Assembly (NCBI GenBank): GCA_964565945.1 | Contig: CAZMGY010000009.1 | Location: forward strand, 1 to 23,803 | Length of the DNA stretch: 23,803 nucleotides | Source of the DNA: CAZMGY01 sp964565945 [NCBI: uncultured bacterium] | GTDB lineage: Bacteria; GCA-001730085 | Reading direction: 5' to 3' | Part shown: positions 8,008 through 16,712 of the stretch, piece after piece | Position numbering within the stretch: position 1 is the stretch's first letter | How the letters are laid out: the number at the start of each line of letters is the position of its first letter | The notes under the pieces: generated by a model | Databases searched by the model: none | What the model was told of the DNA's origin: nothing | Seen by the model: the letters and a program-made list of their open reading frames with translations, nothing else | Translations under genes and position numbers: made by a program

Positions 8008-8729
8008 GAAATCACTTGAAATAAAACCTCATCCTTGTTTATCACTACAGCCATTAATTGTTCCATCGACATTTGCTTCAGTATGTCCAAATCATACGCA
8101 TCCTTAAGCGCAAAAGACCCACTGCGAGTCCGAACCAAGGATGTCATGTGTGCACCGACACCTAGTCTTGCTCCAATATCATGACACAAGGTTCGCACGT
8201 ACGTCCCTTTCGAACATTGAATGTCTAACGCACCATCAACGCCATTAAAATCTTTCAAGTATAAGGAATGAATGGTCACTTTTTTGGGATCTCTTTCGAC
8301 CGAAATACCTTTGCGAGCCAATTTATATAAACGCTGACCTTTAAGTTTTTTGGCTGAAAACATCGGCGGAATTTGTTCAATCACACCTTTGAAATTATGA
8401 CATACCCGCTCAACATCGTCTTGCAACACTTCAAACGACTCTTTTGTAGCCATAACATCGCCAGTGGAATCTTGTGTATTGGTCTCTATACCTAAGCGAA
8501 ATCCAGCACAATACTGTTTATCTTCATTAAGGAAGTACTGCAGTTGTTTGGTGCCTTGACCTATCCCCAACACCAGAACACCCGTGGCCAAAGGATCAAG
8601 GGTTCCCCCATGACCGACTTTATGCTTGGGAAACAGCTTTCTAACCTGATCCACCACATCATGCGAAGTTATCCCTTCGGGCTTATTCACAACAAGAAAA
8701 CCATTGGCTTGCAACAACTCAGTTCCCAT
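8004..8729 (-). CDS. truB: tRNA pseudouridine-55 synthase TruB
   Basis: TruB converts U55 in the T-loop of tRNAs to pseudouridine. The catalytic block GHGGTLDPLATGVL is at residues 39-52, with the nucleophile Asp45. Other family marks are LVVNKPEGITSHDVV near the start, IEQIPPMFSAKKLKGQRLYKLAR and CSKGTYVRTLCHDIG. At 241 residues it is shorter than E. coli TruB (314); the C-terminal PUA-type extension appears to be missing, as in many short TruB proteins. It overlaps rbfA by 11 bases upstream and ribF by 4 bases downstream. Confidence 0.95.
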   Translation of the reverse strand: MGTELLQANGFLVVNKPEGITSHDVVDQVRKLFPKHKVGHGGTLDPLATGVLVLGIGQGTKQLQYFLNEDKQYCAGFRLGIETNTQDSTGDVMATKESFEVLQDDVERVCHNFKGVIEQIPPMFSAKKLKGQRLYKLARKGISVERDPKKVTIHSLYLKDFNGVDGALDIQCSKGTYVRTLCHDIGARLGVGAHMTSLVRTRSGSFALKDAYDLDILKQMSMEQLMAVVINKDEVLFQVIS

Positions 8730-9075
8730 TTTGTCTTTTAATATCCTGCAAAATTTGATCGATTTTGAACGCGTGAAGCTGTCCTTTATCTTCCAAAAAA
8801 CTCAAGCGCGGTGCAAATTTAAGATGCATCCGATTGGCAAGCTGTCCCGAAATATAACCACTCGCACTTTTGAGTCCTCGGAACGTTTCGTTGCGTTTTT
8901 TGATCGTTTCCGCCAAAATAGTCACGTAAACTTTGGCATTTTTAAGATCTCGCGAAATATCAACTGAAGTGATCGTCACAAAACCTATCCGAGCATCTTT
9001 AACACCCTTTTGTAGCAATTCACTAATTTCACGCTGCACCTGTTGAGATACACGCTCGGTACGTAGAGACATCAT
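8719..9075 (-). CDS. rbfA: Ribosome-binding factor A (RbfA)
   Basis: RbfA is a small KH-fold protein that helps maturation of the 30S subunit and processing of 16S rRNA. The 118 residues fit the family. It shows RTERVSQQVQREISELLQ at the start, then DARIGFVTITSVDISRDLKNAKVYV, the core of the KH fold, and LKSASGYISGQLANRMHLKFAPRLSFLED. An AAAGG site precedes the ATG. It is the first gene of an rbfA-truB-ribF unit with its own promoter. Confidence 0.93.
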   Translation of the reverse strand: MMSLRTERVSQQVQREISELLQKGVKDARIGFVTITSVDISRDLKNAKVYVTILAETIKKRNETFRGLKSASGYISGQLANRMHLKFAPRLSFLEDKGQLHAFKIDQILQDIKRQNGN

Positions 9076-9120
9076 TATAACCTTTCACCACTGTCTTATT
9101 TCTATTCATTCAAAGATTTT

Positions 9121-9149
9121 ATCATAACGGAAAACTCTCAATTTTTCAA
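9121..9149 (-). promoter_or_regulatory. Promoter of rbfA-truB-ribF
   Basis: On the minus strand TTGAAA (9144-9149) and TATGAT (9121-9126) are separated by exactly 17 bases, a 5/6 match for each box. Transcription would start near 9114, about 40 bases before the rbfA ATG. This splits the long minus-strand run into at least two transcription units. The rest of the 105-base priA-rbfA gap is AT-rich and shows no strong terminator. Confidence 0.65.
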
Positions 9150-9180
9150 ATTATTTCGCATAAGTCCAATTTAAACAATC

Positions 9181-11346
9181 TTAAATCATCATAATAGGAT
9201 CGACATTAATCCAGACTTTCACCTTCGATTTTTTCAAAGGAAAAGTGCTCACTTTATGCAAAAGACGTTGCAACACATCCCTCCGAGTCGACTTAATCAG
9301 CAAGTGCCATCGATACTGATGATTGATTTTGGCGATCGGCATCGGAGAAGGCCCCAATAGCGTAACACCATGAGATCTAGCCATTTCCGCTTTAAGAGTT
9401 TGTGCCAATTGCAAACTGATACGCCTCACATCCTGTTCATGAGCACCTCGTAACAAGACCTCGACCAGGCGTGCATAAGGGGCATAACTTAAGAGTTTCC
9501 GCTCTTTCATTTCCTGCTGGTAAAAAGTGTCATAATCTCCTTTAAGAGCACATTTGAGAGCGCGATGATCTGGATTATAGGTCTGAATTACCACTTCCCC
9601 AGGTTTGTGTCCACGCCCTGCGCGACCTGCCACCTGATGAATCAGTTGAAAACTTCGCTCCGAAGAGCGAAAATCTGGCATAAAAAGCCCTGTATCAGCA
9701 TAAACAACGCCAATGAGTGTGACATTGTGCACATCCAAGCCTTTCGCCACCATTTGCGTGCCAACCAAAATATCAATTTGTCCCTGTTCCAAATCATACA
9801 AGATTTGATCCATAGCACCCTTTTGATTGGCCGTATCTGTATCTAAACGTGCCACTCGGGCTTGAGGAAATAAACGTTTAACTTCGTCTTCGAGTTTTTG
9901 AGTGCCAACCCCTACCGATTTCAAAGGTGATTGGCATTGCGAACACATCCACTCAACGTTCGTTCTAAAATCACAATAGTGACATCGCAATTGGTCGCAA
10001 GAGGCATGATAGGTTAGAGCCACTTCACAACCAGGACACATTTGATGGTCCCCACAAGACTCACACAACAAAGCTGGGATAGCTCCTCGACGATTCAAGA
10101 ACAGGATCATTTGCTCTTGGCGTTGTAAACATTGGATGACTTTTTCAAACAACAAGCGTGACAACAGAAATGTTTTTTTAGGATCATAGCGCATATCAAT
10201 CAAAAAAGTGGTCGGTACTTGTCCTTGGCCAGCTCTTTGTCGCATTGTTAACAGCGTATATTTATCTTTTTCAACATTGTAAAAACTTTCAAAAGATGGG
10301 GTAGCGCTCCCAAGAACAATCGGAACATGATTTTTCATAACCCTCATAACAGCAACATCTCGAGCATGATAACGCGGAGATTCTTCCTGTTTATAAGTTG
10401 ACTCATGCTCTTCATCCACAACAACAAGGCCTAACTTCTTCATCGGTGCAAACACAGCCGAACGTGAGCCAATAGCAATTCTGCACTCTCCTCGTTGAAC
10501 CTTCCACCACATTTGAACACGTTGCGCCGTACTCAATTGACTATGCAACAAAGCCACCGCTCCAGGAAAACGTTTTTCGAAACGAGCAAACAATTGAGGT
10601 GTCAAAGCAATTTCAGGAACAAGAACAAGCGCCGACTTTCCTTGCTTTAAAACATCTTCAATCAACTGCAAATAAACTTCGGTTTTGCCACTTCCCGTCA
10701 CACCATACAAAAGATACGCCCCATACGCCTGAAGATCAACTTGTTCATAAGCTTTTTGCTGCTCTTGATTAAGAGGGTGTTCCGCTTCCAAAATTGACCC
10801 AGCAAAATTTTCAATTTTCAAAACACCTTCCTTCAAAAGCATTTTGACTTCGGAGGGAAGTCCGTTAACTGAGCATACTTCTTTAAGCTTGGTCAAAGTC
10901 CATAAAGTCTGCTCTAAAAAAAAGCGCAACACCTGCTGAGGTTTTTTTTTGCGAGAATGACGCGCCATCCATTCATTCACTTGCTCCCGAGACATCGCCA
11001 ACCTTAAGGTGTCATCAGCATACCAATCCTCAGCTTTTTTCAGGTCGGGAGGCACCATGGCAAATAGAATTACACCCAAGGGAGTGCAATAATATTGACT
11101 CATCCATAACGCCAGATCCATCAACTCATCTTGAATCACGGGCACTGAATCCAAAACTTTTTTGACATGTTTGGGTTGATCAAAATCGCATTGCGACGAA
11201 CACTTGATCACAAATCCAACTAAGCTTTGACGCCCAAAAGGCACTGTCACCCGAACACCAGGGACAATCAAAGACTCAAGTTCTTGGGGAACTTGGTAAG
11301 AAAACAACTGAAACAACGGTCTATTGACCGCCACAGAAACATACAT
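9181..11346 (-). CDS. priA: Primosomal replication protein N' (PriA helicase)
   Basis: PriA is the 3'-5' helicase that recognises stalled forks and reloads the replisome. The 721-residue protein is full length. The N-terminal DNA-binding part starts VAVNRPLFQLFSYQVP. The helicase core has Walker A GVTGSGKTE (215-223), VVVDEEHE with DEEH at 311-314, LGSATPSFES, and the later VGTQMVAKGLD and QVAGRAGRG motifs. Eight zinc-ligand cysteines (428, 431, 437, 440, 455, 458, 468, 471) form the two PriA zinc sites. The start overlaps the stop of the glycosylase gene upstream by one base (TGATG), so a repair gene and a restart gene are translationally linked. Confidence 0.96.
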   Translation of the reverse strand: MYVSVAVNRPLFQLFSYQVPQELESLIVPGVRVTVPFGRQSLVGFVIKCSSQCDFDQPKHVKKVLDSVPVIQDELMDLALWMSQYYCTPLGVILFAMVPPDLKKAEDWYADDTLRLAMSREQVNEWMARHSRKKKPQQVLRFFLEQTLWTLTKLKEVCSVNGLPSEVKMLLKEGVLKIENFAGSILEAEHPLNQEQQKAYEQVDLQAYGAYLLYGVTGSGKTEVYLQLIEDVLKQGKSALVLVPEIALTPQLFARFEKRFPGAVALLHSQLSTAQRVQMWWKVQRGECRIAIGSRSAVFAPMKKLGLVVVDEEHESTYKQEESPRYHARDVAVMRVMKNHVPIVLGSATPSFESFYNVEKDKYTLLTMRQRAGQGQVPTTFLIDMRYDPKKTFLLSRLLFEKVIQCLQRQEQMILFLNRRGAIPALLCESCGDHQMCPGCEVALTYHASCDQLRCHYCDFRTNVEWMCSQCQSPLKSVGVGTQKLEDEVKRLFPQARVARLDTDTANQKGAMDQILYDLEQGQIDILVGTQMVAKGLDVHNVTLIGVVYADTGLFMPDFRSSERSFQLIHQVAGRAGRGHKPGEVVIQTYNPDHRALKCALKGDYDTFYQQEMKERKLLSYAPYARLVEVLLRGAHEQDVRRISLQLAQTLKAEMARSHGVTLLGPSPMPIAKINHQYRWHLLIKSTRRDVLQRLLHKVSTFPLKKSKVKVWINVDPIMMI

Positions 11347-11987
11347 CAGACGTTTTTAAGAAGTTCCATAATCAATTGTAAGTCCTCCCATGTCTTTTTC
11401 TTCATAGAAGGATTGCGTAGCAAATACGCTGGATGAAACGTGGGTACCAAATCAATCCCTTCATACTTGTGAATTTGACCACGCAAACGGCTAATTGGTG
11501 ACTCTGTCTCCAGTAAGGTTTTGGCCGCAAAGCTGCCCAATGCACATAGAACCTTCGGTTGGATAAGAATAATTTGTTGCTTCAAATAAGTCGAACATTG
11601 TTCGATTTCATAAAGGTTTGGATTTCGATTTTCAGGAGGACGGCATTTCAAAATATTCGCAATAAATACTTGCTCTCGATCCAGTCCCATCGCCTGGATC
11701 ATTTTGGTTAAAAGTTGACCAGCACGCCCAACAAAAGGCTGACCACTCAAATCTTCATCTTTGCCAGGAGCTTCCCCAACAAACATCAAATTTGTCTTAA
11801 TAGATCCAACTCCAAAAACGGTTTGAGTTCGCGTATCGCACAAAGTACATTTTTGACATTGGCTCACCTCTTGCCTGAGATCCTCCAAAGCCACACCTGT
11901 TTGTGGCTGAAAGTCACTCTTTTCCAAAATCAAATCATCTCCTACAAACTCATACTCTAACTCAATGAACGGCTTTAAGTTTGTCAT
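11346..11987 (-). CDS. Family 4 uracil-DNA glycosylase (4Fe-4S)
   Basis: This enzyme removes uracil from DNA, the first step of base excision repair. The 213 residues carry the four iron-sulfur cysteines of family 4 (44, 47, 115, 131), motif GEAPGKDED (71-79) that activates water, VGRAGQLL, NILKCRPPENRNP, and the HPAYLL motif (185-190) that grips DNA. An in-frame ATG six codons upstream (12005) is possible, but ATG 11987 has an AGGGGG ribosome site at good spacing, so I use it. It ends in a TGATG overlap with priA. The intact CX2C and later cysteines argue for a working cluster and against family 5. Confidence 0.92.
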   Translation of the reverse strand: MTNLKPFIELEYEFVGDDLILEKSDFQPQTGVALEDLRQEVSQCQKCTLCDTRTQTVFGVGSIKTNLMFVGEAPGKDEDLSGQPFVGRAGQLLTKMIQAMGLDREQVFIANILKCRPPENRNPNLYEIEQCSTYLKQQIILIQPKVLCALGSFAAKTLLETESPISRLRGQIHKYEGIDLVPTFHPAYLLRNPSMKKKTWEDLQLIMELLKNV

Positions 11988-12039
11988 GATACCCCCCTGA
12001 TACATCTGATTTGATTCATGTGAAAAATGTTCCTAAATC

Positions 12040-12185
12040 TCACTCCATTGCTTTTTCATATGCTACAAGCTTCCTAGCTTTATCCAAATATTCTCAATCG
12101 CCACAAGAACCTCCTGAACAGACACAGCCCATCGCACCAATTGCTCACGAACCATTTCTCGCCACAACAAACGTTCATACCGATT
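12040..12185 (-). pseudogene. Possible broken small reading frame between folD and the glycosylase gene
   Basis: After the folD stop (12186-12188) the same frame stays open on the minus strand to a TAG at 12063-12065. It reads as a helical peptide with LLWREMVREQLVRWAVSVQE. The next frame, opened by a TGA at 12094-12096, continues as EYLDKARKLVAYEKAME and ends at a TGA (12040-12042). Joined by one frameshift near 12094 the two make a plausible 45-residue alpha-helical protein, but no single frame has a good start and ribosome site. It may be a decayed small gene, a sequence error in a real one, or chance. No family is recognised. Confidence 0.3.
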
Positions 12186-13067
12186 TCATGAGTTCAAGGA
12201 CATTTCGGCAGCTTTAAGCGTGTTTTTTAGCAACATCGCAATCGTCATAGGCCCAACCCCTCCAGGAACAGGAGTAATCGCCTGACACAAAGGCGCCACA
12301 CGCTCAAAATCAACATCTCCGACCAAACGATAACCTTTGTCCGTTTGAATATGGTTAATGCCAACATCAATCACAACGGCACCTTGGCGAACCATCTCGG
12401 GAGTCACAAAACAAGGCTGACCAATGGCTGCAATTAAGATATCCGCCTGACACGTTATCTCCGCCATATTGTGGGTCCGCGAGTGACACACAGTCACCGT
12501 CGCATTAGCTCCAGCGGCCTTTTGCAACATAATCAAGGCTATCGGCTTACCAACAATGTTACTGCGACCAATCACCACAACATGCTTACCTTCCGTTGCA
12601 ATATTCGATCGCTTGAGCATCTCAAAAATGCCAAAAGGCGTGCACGGCAAAAAGGTCGGCTGGCCAATGGTCATCTGTCCCACATTAAACGGATGAAACC
12701 CATCCACATCTTTATCTGGAGAAATGGCCAACAGCACGGTTCCTTCATTCAAATGATTGGGCAGAGGCAATTGCACCAAAATTCCATGCACGTCCTTATT
12801 TTGATTAAGCTCCTGCTCAATCAATTTTAAAAGATCATCTTGCGACACATCTTCTGGTAAAACATGTTCCCAAGACTGAAAACCTATCTCTTCACAGGCT
12901 TTCTTTTTACGATTCACATAAACCCACGAGGCGGGGTTATCTCCAACAATCACAACCGCTAAACCTGGAACAAAGCTATGTTTTGCTTCAAAAGCCTTAA
13001 CCTCTTGCGCCAAGTCGTCCATAATATCTTGAGAGATTTTTTTTCCATCTATTAATCGAAATGACAT
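12186..13067 (-). CDS. folD: Methylenetetrahydrofolate dehydrogenase / cyclohydrolase FolD
   Basis: FolD interconverts 5,10-methylene-THF and 10-formyl-THF through methenyl-THF, feeding purine and formyl-methionyl-tRNA synthesis. The 293 residues are normal length. Catalytic YVNRKKKACEE is at 50-60 (Tyr50, Lys54), followed by GILVQLPLP, SPDKDVDGFHPFNVG, FLPCTPFGI, the NADP-binding VVVIGRSNIVGKP and the C-terminal PVPGGVGPMTIAMLL. A strong AAGGAGAGG site precedes the ATG. It lies 11 bases after the UDP-sugar dehydrogenase gene, so the two are co-transcribed. Confidence 0.96.
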   Translation of the reverse strand: MSFRLIDGKKISQDIMDDLAQEVKAFEAKHSFVPGLAVVIVGDNPASWVYVNRKKKACEEIGFQSWEHVLPEDVSQDDLLKLIEQELNQNKDVHGILVQLPLPNHLNEGTVLLAISPDKDVDGFHPFNVGQMTIGQPTFLPCTPFGIFEMLKRSNIATEGKHVVVIGRSNIVGKPIALIMLQKAAGANATVTVCHSRTHNMAEITCQADILIAAIGQPCFVTPEMVRQGAVVIDVGINHIQTDKGYRLVGDVDFERVAPLCQAITPVPGGVGPMTIAMLLKNTLKAAEMSLNS

Positions 13068-13078
13068 AAGACCTCTCC

Positions 13079-14380
13079 TTAAAAAGTATACACATGATCT
13101 CGTTCAGACTGAACATGCTTCGTGGCATTGCGCATATCGAGCAACACAGGAATCTCAGCAACCAAACGTTCGTAATCAAAAGCACTATGTGCCGTCATAA
13201 TTACAGCGCAATCACAAGATTGCATCAGACTCGATGTTAACTCTTTGGAATGTTTTATTTCTCCTAAAAAGTCCAATTCTGGAACATGAGGATCGGCATA
13301 AATAATCTCGGCACCTTTTTCGGCCAAAATCTCCATCACATCCAAAGCAGGAGACTCGCGCAAATCATCCACATCATTTTTGTACGCTACCCCTAACACA
13401 AGCAGCGACGACCCCCTAACTGGTTTGCCCTGATCATTCAAGAGATCCGCCATTCGAGCAACAACGTAATGAGGCATCGAACGATTGATTTCGGCCGCCA
13501 AATGAATAAAGCGCGTTTCAAAGTTATGAAACTTGGCCTTCCATGCTAAATACAGGGGATCTACAGGCAAGCAATGTCCACCCAAACCTGGTCCTGGATA
13601 AAAGGGCATAAAACCAAAAGGCTTGGTCGAAGCGGCATCAATCACTTCCCAAACATCAATATTCATCTTTTGGCACATAAGAGCCATCTCATTAATTAAT
13701 CCAATATTGACCGTCCGAAACGTGTTCTCTAACAACTTGGTTGTTTCAGCAACTCTTGGCGAAGATACCGGCACCACTTGATCAACAATTTGACGGTACA
13801 AAATCGAGGCAAACTGCAAGCTTTTCTCACCCAATCCACCAACAATTTTAGGAATATTATGGGTTTGATACTGCTGATTACCTGGATCGACACGCTCAGG
13901 TGAAAACGCCAAAAAAACATCGTCTCCAACCTTAAAGCCTCGGGCTTCGATAATGGGCGCCAACACCTCTTCGGTCGTGCCTGGGTACGTTGTGCTTTCC
14001 AATACAACCAACATACCTGGGTGCATATATTTAACTACCGCATCCATTGCCGATAAAATGAACGCCATATCTGGTTCCCAGATTTTATTAAGCGGGGTTG
14101 GCACACAGAGAATCACGACATCAACATCGGCCAAAACACTCACATCCGAAGTAGGTATAAGAAATCCATCGTCCACTAACTCCCCCAAGCGCTCCGAATC
14201 AACATCGGGAATATAGTTCTTCTTAGCTTTCAAGTCTTCGACTTTAGATCGTATTGTATCAATCCCCCATACATGAAACCCTGCCTGAGCAAACTCCACC
14301 GCCAAAGGCAAACCAACATAACCTAAGCCCATAATAGCGATCGAGCTCTGTTTTTGCTCAACACTCTCTTGTGTTAACAT
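13079..14380 (-). CDS. UDP-sugar 6-dehydrogenase (WbpA/UDP-GlcNAc type)
   Basis: An NAD-dependent enzyme that oxidises the C6 hydroxyl of a UDP-sugar to a uronic acid for polysaccharide or LPS O-unit synthesis. The 433 residues have the three-domain plan: Rossmann motif GLGYVGLP (18-25), CVPTPL (92-97), FSPERVDPGN (159-168), and GPGLGGHCLPVDP, whose Cys270 is the catalytic thiol, then SLLVLGVAYKNDVDDLRESP in the UDP-binding domain. The pattern is closest to UDP-N-acetylglucosamine/mannosamine dehydrogenases of the WbpA group; the exact sugar cannot be read from motifs. An in-frame ATG at 14407 exists, but ATG 14380 has a GGAG site and avoids a nine-residue odd extension. It follows lptD, so envelope genes cluster here. 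Confidence 0.88.
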   Translation of the reverse strand: MLTQESVEQKQSSIAIMGLGYVGLPLAVEFAQAGFHVWGIDTIRSKVEDLKAKKNYIPDVDSERLGELVDDGFLIPTSDVSVLADVDVVILCVPTPLNKIWEPDMAFILSAMDAVVKYMHPGMLVVLESTTYPGTTEEVLAPIIEARGFKVGDDVFLAFSPERVDPGNQQYQTHNIPKIVGGLGEKSLQFASILYRQIVDQVVPVSSPRVAETTKLLENTFRTVNIGLINEMALMCQKMNIDVWEVIDAASTKPFGFMPFYPGPGLGGHCLPVDPLYLAWKAKFHNFETRFIHLAAEINRSMPHYVVARMADLLNDQGKPVRGSSLLVLGVAYKNDVDDLRESPALDVMEILAEKGAEIIYADPHVPELDFLGEIKHSKELTSSLMQSCDCAVIMTAHSAFDYERLVAEIPVLLDMRNATKHVQSERDHVYTF

Positions 14381-14413
14381 GACTCCATATCCTCTTACAA
14401 AATGCAAATTCTT

Positions 14414-14446
14414 ATTATACCCTATGGAGAGCTCTCTAAATAGAGA
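14414..14446 (-). promoter_or_regulatory. -10 box with overlapping palindromes upstream of the UDP-sugar dehydrogenase
   Basis: On the minus strand a perfect TATAAT (14414-14419) lies about 35 bases before ATG 14380. No good -35 box sits 16-18 bases upstream. Instead there are two overlapping perfect inverted repeats: GAGAGCTCTC at 14427-14436 and TCTCTAAATAGAGA at 14433-14446. They cover the -15 to -35 region, where a regulator could bind. The second repeat could also form a hairpin in the end of the lptD transcript, though it lacks a U-run. Regulation is inferred only. Confidence 0.45.
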
Positions 14447-14488
14447 CCTTTATGACTTACTAAAACCCTGAAATCTTTGTGTTAATTC

Positions 14489-16528
14489 TTAATAATTATG
14501 ATCAAACGCCTTCAACTGGAAGGTTAGCCACAATGCATTCTCAAATCCCGATTCATCGCGTTTCTTGACATAGGTAAAGGCCGATGTCCAGCAGTGCAGA
14601 TCGCGCAAAACGGTGTACTCCTGACGGCTCATATGATTCGTCTCAAAGTTATAATCGTTACGGATAAGAAATCTCCATTTATCCATGGCTTTGAAGCGCA
14701 CCTTTGTCGAAAGTTCATCATTACGATCTCGGAGATAATGATGCCCCAAACTCACGGAATACTCTTTGTCCGTATTGGTGTACACCAAGTCGGCTTCAAT
14801 TTCGTTGTAACGTTTTTCATAAGGATCAAATATTGTTTCAATATCCAAACTTAGCCAATCCCATGGTTGAATTTCAAGCTCTTGATAGATTTCAGACAGA
14901 TCGCGCTTGGCATCACCCCACTCGAGCCCACGAGGATGATAATTGATGTAAAGGCGATGTTGGATCAAGTTCCAATTTTGCGCCCCCGACGGTTTGCGTC
15001 GTCGTGTCTGCAAACGGTTTTCTAAACGAATCTGAAAAAAGTTCTCGTAATTCACATCATCTTTGCTATCAAACTGTTCAATTTTTTCCGACAATAGGGT
15101 GGGTTCACCCTGGTAACGGTACTCAATGCTCGGTTCATGAACAATTCTAAGTCCATTGATATCCAACACTTCGCTGTGATAATCCAGAGATCTATAAAGC
15201 TTTGTATTAAAGGTAACACCACCCAAAACGGCCCCACGAAACTCACTTTCATCGTGTTCTAAATTATGGCTGTAATAAGTTTGGCGTGTCCCGATGTAAG
15301 GCTTAACCCCCACAAAACCCCAACGCCTCGCATACGAAAGCTCTTGTAAAATATCTATCCGATTTGTGCTATTATTGCTCGTCACAGAGTCCTTATTAAT
15401 ATTGGCATACTCCACTTCGGTTTTCCAATACAGTGGCAAGCGAGAAATGTTAATCGGATTGGTGTGATAACGGATCTGCGGCGCATACTCAACAGTATCA
15501 AAAAATTTGTTAGTCTTTTGTTTCAAAAGCACACTGGCTGCCGAACGAGGCATATCATATTGTGTGTACACATACGACTCGGGTTCAGGATTATTCTCGA
15601 ACTCTTTTTCGATATACTCTTGAATCACACTGGCATCACTTAACTTATGCCACTCCACCACCGACCATAGCTCATCTGAAAACTGTTGGCGATGAATCCA
15701 CTTGAATCGGTAACGATCGTCTTCACGCACAGTATGCGACGTTTCATCACGCTCATTGACATAGTAAACCCGTGCCAAACCTTTCACGTCTCGCGTGTTA
15801 TACTTGTGATCTAAACCATAAGCAAAACCTCGTTTATGACGATAGTCGACCAAAGCCTCTCCATGCTGATGATCCCCAATTCCATAGCGATATCCACTCA
15901 AAACATACGTCCCCCAATCAGAATTACAACCAGGAACCAAAAAAAACTTACCACGACGATGTTTCAAAGAGTGGGCATAATACGGCCAATAAAACACTGG
16001 AATTTTGCCAATGTAGACAACAACATTTTTGGCCACAATTTTGTCATTAGGATAAATCAACAACTCTTTGGTCTCAAGGCGCCAATGAGGCTTTGCCAAA
16101 TTACAGGTCGAACATTCGGCCCCATGAATCACAACCGCACCTTCAGGATGACGTTCGAGGGAAGCCCCCCAGGCAAACCATGGCGGCATTTCCATGTGCG
16201 TGTTATCAACATTAGTCTTTTTGGTCACAAAGTCGTAAATAAGGTTATCTCCCATAGTCACCTTATCGCCTTTTTTCAACTTGGCCTGACCATCGGCAAA
16301 GGCTTGCTTTTTGTTCATATCGATCACAATTTTGTCCGCCGTAAGCACCACATCTTTATACTCCACTTTCACATGGCCTTGACCGATAATTTGGTTTGTT
16401 TCACGGGAAAAATCAATTTGATCAGCAGTATATTTAATCGCTTTAACCCAAGAACGATCATCCTCCTGAGCAGATAAAGATGCAATGGCACCCAATAAAA
16501 CAACACAGCAAATAAAAATGCCCCTCAA
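14489..16528 (-). CDS. lptD: LPS-assembly outer-membrane protein LptD
   Basis: LptD forms, with LptE, the outer-membrane gate that inserts lipopolysaccharide into the outer leaflet. The 679-residue product starts with a signal peptide (RGIFICCVVLLGAIASLSA), then an OstA/LptA-like beta-jellyroll region with KYTADQIDFSRETNQIIGQG and VVLTADKIVIDMNKKQAFADG, then the long barrel rich in alternating aromatic residues, ending in FQLKAFDHNY with an aromatic terminus. The frame is open upstream to an ATG at 16600. However TTG 16528 has a perfect AGGAGA site (16535-16540) and puts the signal peptide at the true N-terminus, so I choose it. The LptE partner is not in the window. Confidence 0.88.
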   Translation of the reverse strand: MRGIFICCVVLLGAIASLSAQEDDRSWVKAIKYTADQIDFSRETNQIIGQGHVKVEYKDVVLTADKIVIDMNKKQAFADGQAKLKKGDKVTMGDNLIYDFVTKKTNVDNTHMEMPPWFAWGASLERHPEGAVVIHGAECSTCNLAKPHWRLETKELLIYPNDKIVAKNVVVYIGKIPVFYWPYYAHSLKHRRGKFFLVPGCNSDWGTYVLSGYRYGIGDHQHGEALVDYRHKRGFAYGLDHKYNTRDVKGLARVYYVNERDETSHTVREDDRYRFKWIHRQQFSDELWSVVEWHKLSDASVIQEYIEKEFENNPEPESYVYTQYDMPRSAASVLLKQKTNKFFDTVEYAPQIRYHTNPINISRLPLYWKTEVEYANINKDSVTSNNSTNRIDILQELSYARRWGFVGVKPYIGTRQTYYSHNLEHDESEFRGAVLGGVTFNTKLYRSLDYHSEVLDINGLRIVHEPSIEYRYQGEPTLLSEKIEQFDSKDDVNYENFFQIRLENRLQTRRRKPSGAQNWNLIQHRLYINYHPRGLEWGDAKRDLSEIYQELEIQPWDWLSLDIETIFDPYEKRYNEIEADLVYTNTDKEYSVSLGHHYLRDRNDELSTKVRFKAMDKWRFLIRNDYNFETNHMSRQEYTVLRDLHCWTSAFTYVKKRDESGFENALWLTFQLKAFDHNY

Positions 16529-16712
16529 AGACTTATCTCCTATTAGTTTATAGTATGAAGTGATGTCGCACATCGTATCATAGGTTTTTTGAGAATGCAA
16601 TTTGAACTTTGCTCTCTAATAACATCTGCATGGATCTTGTCGAAAAACATTCAGGTCGCTATAATCCAAACTAAGAATTTGAGAGAGTAAATAACCATCC
16701 AAACAAGAACAT
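16529..16712. promoter_or_regulatory. Divergent control region between lptD and the small membrane protein
   Basis: On the plus strand TTGTCG (16637-16642) and a perfect TATAAT (16660-16665) are 17 bases apart, a good sigma70 promoter; transcription would start near 16672, about 40 bases before ATG 16713. On the minus strand, TTGCAT and TACGAT with 17-base spacing near 16570-16598 could drive lptD. Nothing else is evident in the gap. Confidence 0.55.

Noticed and set aside
12011-12217. A 68-codon plus-strand frame in the folD-glycosylase gap
   Set aside because: It overlaps the 3' end of folD, has no ribosome site, and its proline- and serine-rich peptide looks random; the minus-strand helical frames are the better reading.
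15836-16477. A 213-codon open frame on the plus strand opposite lptD
   Set aside because: Its peptide has no coherent domain and lies wholly antisense to a well-supported lptD; it reflects codon bias on the other strand.
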